A DNA stretch of 43,464 bases. Source: Azonexus sp. Lineage in GTDB: Bacteria > Pseudomonadota > Gammaproteobacteria > Burkholderiales > Rhodocyclaceae. Made by a program: the position numbers and the translations under genes. Within the stretch, counting starts at the first letter, position 1. Each line of letters starts with the position of its first letter. The notes beneath the pieces are model-generated. The model was not told the DNA's origin and did no database searches. It saw nothing but the letters and a program-made list of their open reading frames with translations. Positions 40,112 to 43,464 of the stretch are shown here, one piece after another. Where the stretch lies: contig JAISPT010000026.1 of the NCBI GenBank assembly GCA_031274715.1, positions 1 to 43,464 on the forward strand, read 5' to 3'.

Positions 40112-42231
40112 TCTCTGCCGCCTCGCCACCCCTTACCGACCTACTGCCTTTGCGGTCGGAACTGCAAATTCGTCCGGCCGGCCACGACCGCGACGGCGCC
40201 CCCATTTGGGCGCTGCAAGACCCTGTCAACAACCAGTTCTACCGGCTGGGCTGGGTAGAGTTTGAACTGCTTTCGCGCTGGCCGGCTGGGCGTGCCGACG
40301 AGGTCCTGCGTCAAGTGGCGGCGGAAACCCTGCTGCGACCCACGCAGGATGAAATCGAGGCGCTGCACCAGGTCCTGATGCAGAACCAACTGCTGGAGGT
40401 GCGCGCCCCCGGCCATGCCCGCAATCTGCACAATCTGCACCAACGCAGCCACGCGAGCCGCCTGCGCTGGCTGCTGCACCACTATCTGTTTTTCCGGGTG
40501 CCGCTGCTGCGGCCTGCGGCAGCGCTGGAACGCCTGTCCCGGTGGCTCGGCTGGATTTACCACCCGTGGACAACCTGGCTGGTGTTCGGCCTCTCCGCCG
40601 TGGGGCTGGGGCTGACCGCGCGTCAGTGGGATACCTTCGCCGCCACGTTTGCTCAATCCCTCTCGCCGGCAGGTTTTCTGGGCTACCTGGTCGCTCTCTT
40701 CGTGACCAAGAGCGTGCATGAGCTGGGTCATGCCCTGACCGCGACCCGCTACGGCGTGCGCGTGGCCCACATGGGGGTGGCTTTCCTGGTGATGTGGCCC
40801 ATGCTCTACACCGACACCACCGAGTCCTGGCGGCTGGCGGACCGTCGCCAACGGCTGGCCATTGCGTCGGCGGGGTTCATCAGTGAACTGGCACTGGCGG
40901 GGCTGGCCACGCTGGCTTGGCACCTAGTGGGCGAGGGCCCGTTGAAAGAAGCTCTGTTCTTCGTCGCTACTACTGCCTGGATGATTTCCCTGACCCTGAA
41001 CATCAGTCCCTTCATGCGCTTCGACGGTTATTTCGTGCTGTCGGATGCGCTCGACATGCCCAACCTGCACGAGCGAGCATTTGCACTGGCCCGTGCGCAG
41101 CTTCGACGTGCCGTACTGGGTCTGCCGGAACCTGAACCCGAAGCGCTACCGGCGCACTTGCGCCGCTTCCTGATCGCATTTGCCTGGATTACATGGACCT
41201 ATCGCCTCGTCGTGTTCACCGGTATCGCCATTGCGGTATACCTGTTCTTCTTCAAGCTGTTAGGTCTGTTGCTGTTCGCAGTGGAGATCTGGTGGTTCAT
41301 CGCCAAACCCGTCTGGAATGAATTGCAGTACTGGTATAGCCAGCGTGCGCGGGCGCCACGCTTGCGGCGAATGCTGCTGCTGGCGATACCCGCCGTGCTC
41401 CTCGCCGTGGCCCTCTGGCCCTGGCCGACACCGGTACGCGCGGTGGCCTGGCACCATCCCAGCCAGAGCGTGACGCTCTACAGTCCGCTGCCGGCGCGGG
41501 TGCAGTTCCTGGCGCAGCAAGGCGGCCATTTCTCTGCCGGTTCCCCCCTGCTGACGCTCGACCAGCCGGACTTGAGCTACTACGCTGAACGCGCCGCGGT
41601 CACGCGGGATATCCTGGATGCAGAATGGCGCAGCGTGTCATCCCTGGACGAAGGGCTTGAACGCCTGCCGCTGGTTTTACAGGGGCGAGCACTGCGGGAA
41701 GCCGAATGGCAAGCTGCGGTAGCGGAAGGGGAGCGCCTGACCCTGACGGCGCCATTCGACGGTAAGCTGGTGGATGTGGACCCGAACATCGAGGTCGGTA
41801 CCTGGGTCAGCCCTCGTCAGCCCGTCGCCAGCCTGATCGGCCCGGGTCCCTGGTTGGTCGAGGCCTTCGTTACCCAAAGTGAGCTACCGCGACTGCAACT
41901 CGGCGCCAAGGCCCGCTACTACCCGATCCACCTGCCTGGCACGGCCTGGGCTGCCACGGTGGTAGACATCGAACACACCCGGCTGACCCAGTTGCCTCAC
42001 CCCATGCTGGACGCCCGTCACGGTGGACCCTTGCCCACGCTGGTCGATACCCGCTCACCCTTGCAACCGCGCGATAGCCTCTACCGTGTGCGGCTGGCAT
42101 TGGACGTGGACGGCGGATCCCCTGCCGCCGTGGGCTGGGGGCACGCTGCGATCGATGCCAAACCGCGTAGCTGGCTTATCGAACAGCTCAAACCTGTGGT
42201 CATTGTGCTGATCCGCGAACTCGTTTTCTGA
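40108..42231 (+). CDS. PqqD-like domain, M50 site-2 protease and HlyD arm in one protein
   Basis: The 707-residue protein has an N-terminal PqqD-like winged-helix domain (about 12-100, with WALQDPVNNQFYRLG near 34-48), a polytopic M50 core (about 115-445) with HELGH at 204-208 and the partner motif N298...FDG at 305-307 carrying Asp306, and a C-terminal HlyD arm (about 455-700, lipoyl halves QSVTLYSPLPARVQFLAQQG and LTLTAPFDGKLVDVDP). PqqD-type folds bind leader peptides in peptide-modification systems; M50 enzymes cut in or near membranes. The ATG was shared with the upstream stop before the insertion. TTG at 40066 is a false start inside the element. Domain order seen; joint function inferred. 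Confidence 0.9.
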   Translation: MISAASPPLTDLLPLRSELQIRPAGHDRDGAPIWALQDPVNNQFYRLGWVEFELLSRWPAGRADEVLRQVAAETLLRPTQDEIEALHQVLMQNQLLEVRAPGHARNLHNLHQRSHASRLRWLLHHYLFFRVPLLRPAAALERLSRWLGWIYHPWTTWLVFGLSAVGLGLTARQWDTFAATFAQSLSPAGFLGYLVALFVTKSVHELGHALTATRYGVRVAHMGVAFLVMWPMLYTDTTESWRLADRRQRLAIASAGFISELALAGLATLAWHLVGEGPLKEALFFVATTAWMISLTLNISPFMRFDGYFVLSDALDMPNLHERAFALARAQLRRAVLGLPEPEPEALPAHLRRFLIAFAWITWTYRLVVFTGIAIAVYLFFFKLLGLLLFAVEIWWFIAKPVWNELQYWYSQRARAPRLRRMLLLAIPAVLLAVALWPWPTPVRAVAWHHPSQSVTLYSPLPARVQFLAQQGGHFSAGSPLLTLDQPDLSYYAERAAVTRDILDAEWRSVSSLDEGLERLPLVLQGRALREAEWQAAVAEGERLTLTAPFDGKLVDVDPNIEVGTWVSPRQPVASLIGPGPWLVEAFVTQSELPRLQLGAKARYYPIHLPGTAWAATVVDIEHTRLTQLPHPMLDARHGGPLPTLVDTRSPLQPRDSLYRVRLALDVDGGSPAAVGWGHAAIDAKPRSWLIEQLKPVVIVLIRELVF

Positions 42232-42242
42232 CAGGAATTGCC

Positions 42243-43139
42243 ATGCAATATGCTCGCCTCCACCTCTTCGCCATCATCGCCCTGGCCGCAGTGGTCGTCA
42301 GTGCCGCGGCCGCAGAGCCTTCTGCCCCACAGGAGCCTAGTGCGACGAGCCGGCTCGAACGCATCCGCCAGACCGGCACCCTGGTTCTGGCTTACCGGGA
42401 AAACGCCGTGCCTTTCAGCTATCTGCATCAGGGTCAGCCCGTAGGCTTCGGCGTGGACATCGCTAAAGCCGTGGCCGACGACCTGCGGGAGTACCTGGGT
42501 TTGCCCCAGCTGAACATCCGTTGGAACGCAGTGACGCTCAGTACGCGCATTCCGCTTATCACGACCAACACCGTGGATATGGAGTGCGCCACGACCACAC
42601 ACACTCGAAGCCGGGCGCGCCAGGTCAGTTTTTCTCACACTTTCTACGTTGCGGAAGAGGGCGTTGCCACGCACATGCCCGATACCTCTGCCAGTCAGAC
42701 GGGAAAAACCGCTGTGGTGGAAAGCACCACCACCGCCAGCCGGTTGCGTGCCGCGGGTAAGGACGTGCTTTCTGTGCGCAGCTACCGCAACGGCATGCTG
42801 GCCTTGTTGCACGGAGAGGCCGATGCTTTCATGGGAGACATGCCTATGCTGGCGAGCGAACGCCTTCAACTCGGCGAGGCCGGGCAGGCGATCGATCTTA
42901 GTGCCACCGGGGCTGCCGTGCCCGAGGCGTATGCATGCATGCTGCCGCTGGGCGACACCGCTTTCATCACACAGGTAAACAAAACATTGGAACGCCTGAT
43001 GCGCGACGGCGAAATGGCCAGACTGCATGACCGCTGGTTTATCCAACCGATTCCGCCCGGCAACCGGGCATTGAATCTGCCCATGAACCAAGCCACGCGC
43101 GAGGCTTATGACACTCCCAACAGCACACCGTTCGAGTAA
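42243..43139 (+). CDS. Family-3 extracellular solute-binding protein
   Basis: The 298-residue product has a signal peptide (about 1-24, ending AAA before EP) and the periplasmic-binding fold of the amino-acid (SBP_bac_3) family: RLERIRQTGTLVLAYRENAV near 37-56, PFSYLHQGQPVGFGVDIAKA near 57-76, RIPLITTNTVDMECATTTHT near 101-120 and a hinge region near 160. It resembles glutamate/aspartate binders. No permease or ATPase accompanies it. It starts 11 nt behind the protease gene, so is part of the same unit. It could sense a ligand or chaperone the export complex; both are guesses. Confidence 0.88.
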   Translation: MQYARLHLFAIIALAAVVVSAAAAEPSAPQEPSATSRLERIRQTGTLVLAYRENAVPFSYLHQGQPVGFGVDIAKAVADDLREYLGLPQLNIRWNAVTLSTRIPLITTNTVDMECATTTHTRSRARQVSFSHTFYVAEEGVATHMPDTSASQTGKTAVVESTTTASRLRAAGKDVLSVRSYRNGMLALLHGEADAFMGDMPMLASERLQLGEAGQAIDLSATGAAVPEAYACMLPLGDTAFITQVNKTLERLMRDGEMARLHDRWFIQPIPPGNRALNLPMNQATREAYDTPNSTPFE

Positions 43140-43255
43140 GCGGCCGGGGCAGCGCCTCGACTCGGCGCCGTCGATCAGACATTGCCCAACCCGGACGCTG
43201 ACTCTCGCGAGTTGGCACGCCCGGAGTTAGGATGGGATGCAAGGCGCAAAGCACA

Positions 43256-43275
43256 GCGATACCGGGTGGTATCGC
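43256..43275. repeat. Hairpin in a structured intergenic repeat
   Basis: GCGATACC-GGGT-GGTATCGC forms an 8-bp perfect stem. The surrounding stretch (about 43240-43290) can extend it with GCAAA/TTTGC-type pairs and looks like a dispersed imperfect repeat beside the insertion sequence. The 217 bp between 43140 and 43356 hold nothing else I recognise. Confidence 0.45.
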
Positions 43276-43346
43276 GAGCATTTGCCACGCCGTAGACTGC
43301 CCAAAGTCGGGATGCGACAACCGCGAGGGGTTGTTGAGAGCTTCCC

Positions 43347-43464
43347 TAGGGCCTGTTCACAGTAGCCAGATATAGGCACAAGCGAGAAGCAGGAAGGCGT
43401 TGAATCGATTGGCAAGTTTGTCGTATCGGGTTGCGATACGGCGGAACTGCTTGAGGCGATTGAA
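43347..43464 (-). mobile_element. IS5-family insertion sequence, one end only
   Basis: The element starts close to 43347-43350 with GGGCCTGTTCACAG-like sequence as its terminal repeat and continues past the window edge. CTAG at the boundary fits the target preference of this group. Confidence 0.7.
43357..43464 (-). CDS. IS5-type transposase, C-terminal fragment (cut by window edge)
   Basis: The minus strand is open from the window end to the TGA at 43357-43359. The visible 35 residues include FRRIATRYDKLANRF and end LLACAYIWLL, the well-known C-terminus of IS5-family (IS427/IS1031-like) DDE transposases. The catalytic part lies outside the window, so whether it is intact cannot be judged. 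Confidence 0.85.
   Translation of the reverse strand, partial: FNRLKQFRRIATRYDKLANRFNAFLLLACAYIWLL

Noticed and set aside
43180..43240. Integron attC-like site (GCCCAAC near 43185, GTTAGGA near 43226)
   Set aside because: The second core does not fit GTTRRRY, the arms between do not pair as attC requires, and no integron integrase is seen.

Overview
The window is GC-rich and densely coded. Its gene content (two-component-free FNR/HemN pair, CopA with a TauE/SafE partner, SelD, GdhA, an FtrABCD-like iron system, LEPR-type giant exoprotein) fits a betaproteobacterium, most likely a Rhodocyclales member such as a Dechloromonas/Azonexus relative. That placement is my inference from gene families and codon style; no rRNA or marker gene is present to prove it.

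Region 1 (1-18.4 kb) is ordinary chromosome: the end of a small membrane protein and a SirB2-family protein; gdhA and rnk on the minus strand with a strong terminator; a LysR regulator; a PF07399-type antiporter; divergent fnr and hemN around a near-consensus FNR box; a plus-strand run of TauE/SafE protein, CopA-type copper ATPase, PAS-GGDEF-EAL protein, CopZ-like protein and selD; a DUF2784 protein; then a tightly packed run of two tandem aldo/keto reductases, an ATP/ADP-translocase-like carrier, DNA-3-methyladenine glycosylase I and an FMN reductase.

Region 2 (18.5-27.7 kb) is all minus strand. Two zinc-ribbon membrane proteins sit downstream of a seven-gene iron-uptake operon read from 27.6 kb: P19/FtrA, an OprB-like porin, a cupredoxin (FtrB), an FTR1 permease (FtrC), a polyferredoxin (FtrD), FeoB and FeoA. 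Two Fur-like boxes sharing a 12-base core bracket a plausible promoter. The operon thus joins the oxidative (FtrABCD) and ferrous (Feo) routes together with a candidate outer-membrane channel.

Region 3 (28.1-43.5 kb) looks like an accessory locus for export of a 2252-residue VCBS/cadherin-like surface protein. The protein has an N-terminal LEPR motif but no RTX nonapeptides. Behind it lie a TolC-like lipoprotein, an RND-type adaptor, a fusion of a GAF-like domain with an HlyD adaptor, a fusion of a PqqD-like domain, an M50 site-2 protease and an HlyD arm, and a family-3 solute-binding protein. No ABC ATPase is present. I regard this as the candidate undescribed system: an adaptor set in which a membrane protease with a possible leader-recognition domain stands where the type I ABC exporter should be. 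A 246-bp MITE-like insertion sits exactly in the ATGA overlap between two of these genes and keeps both gene ends intact. The locus ends in an IS5-type insertion sequence cut by the window edge.
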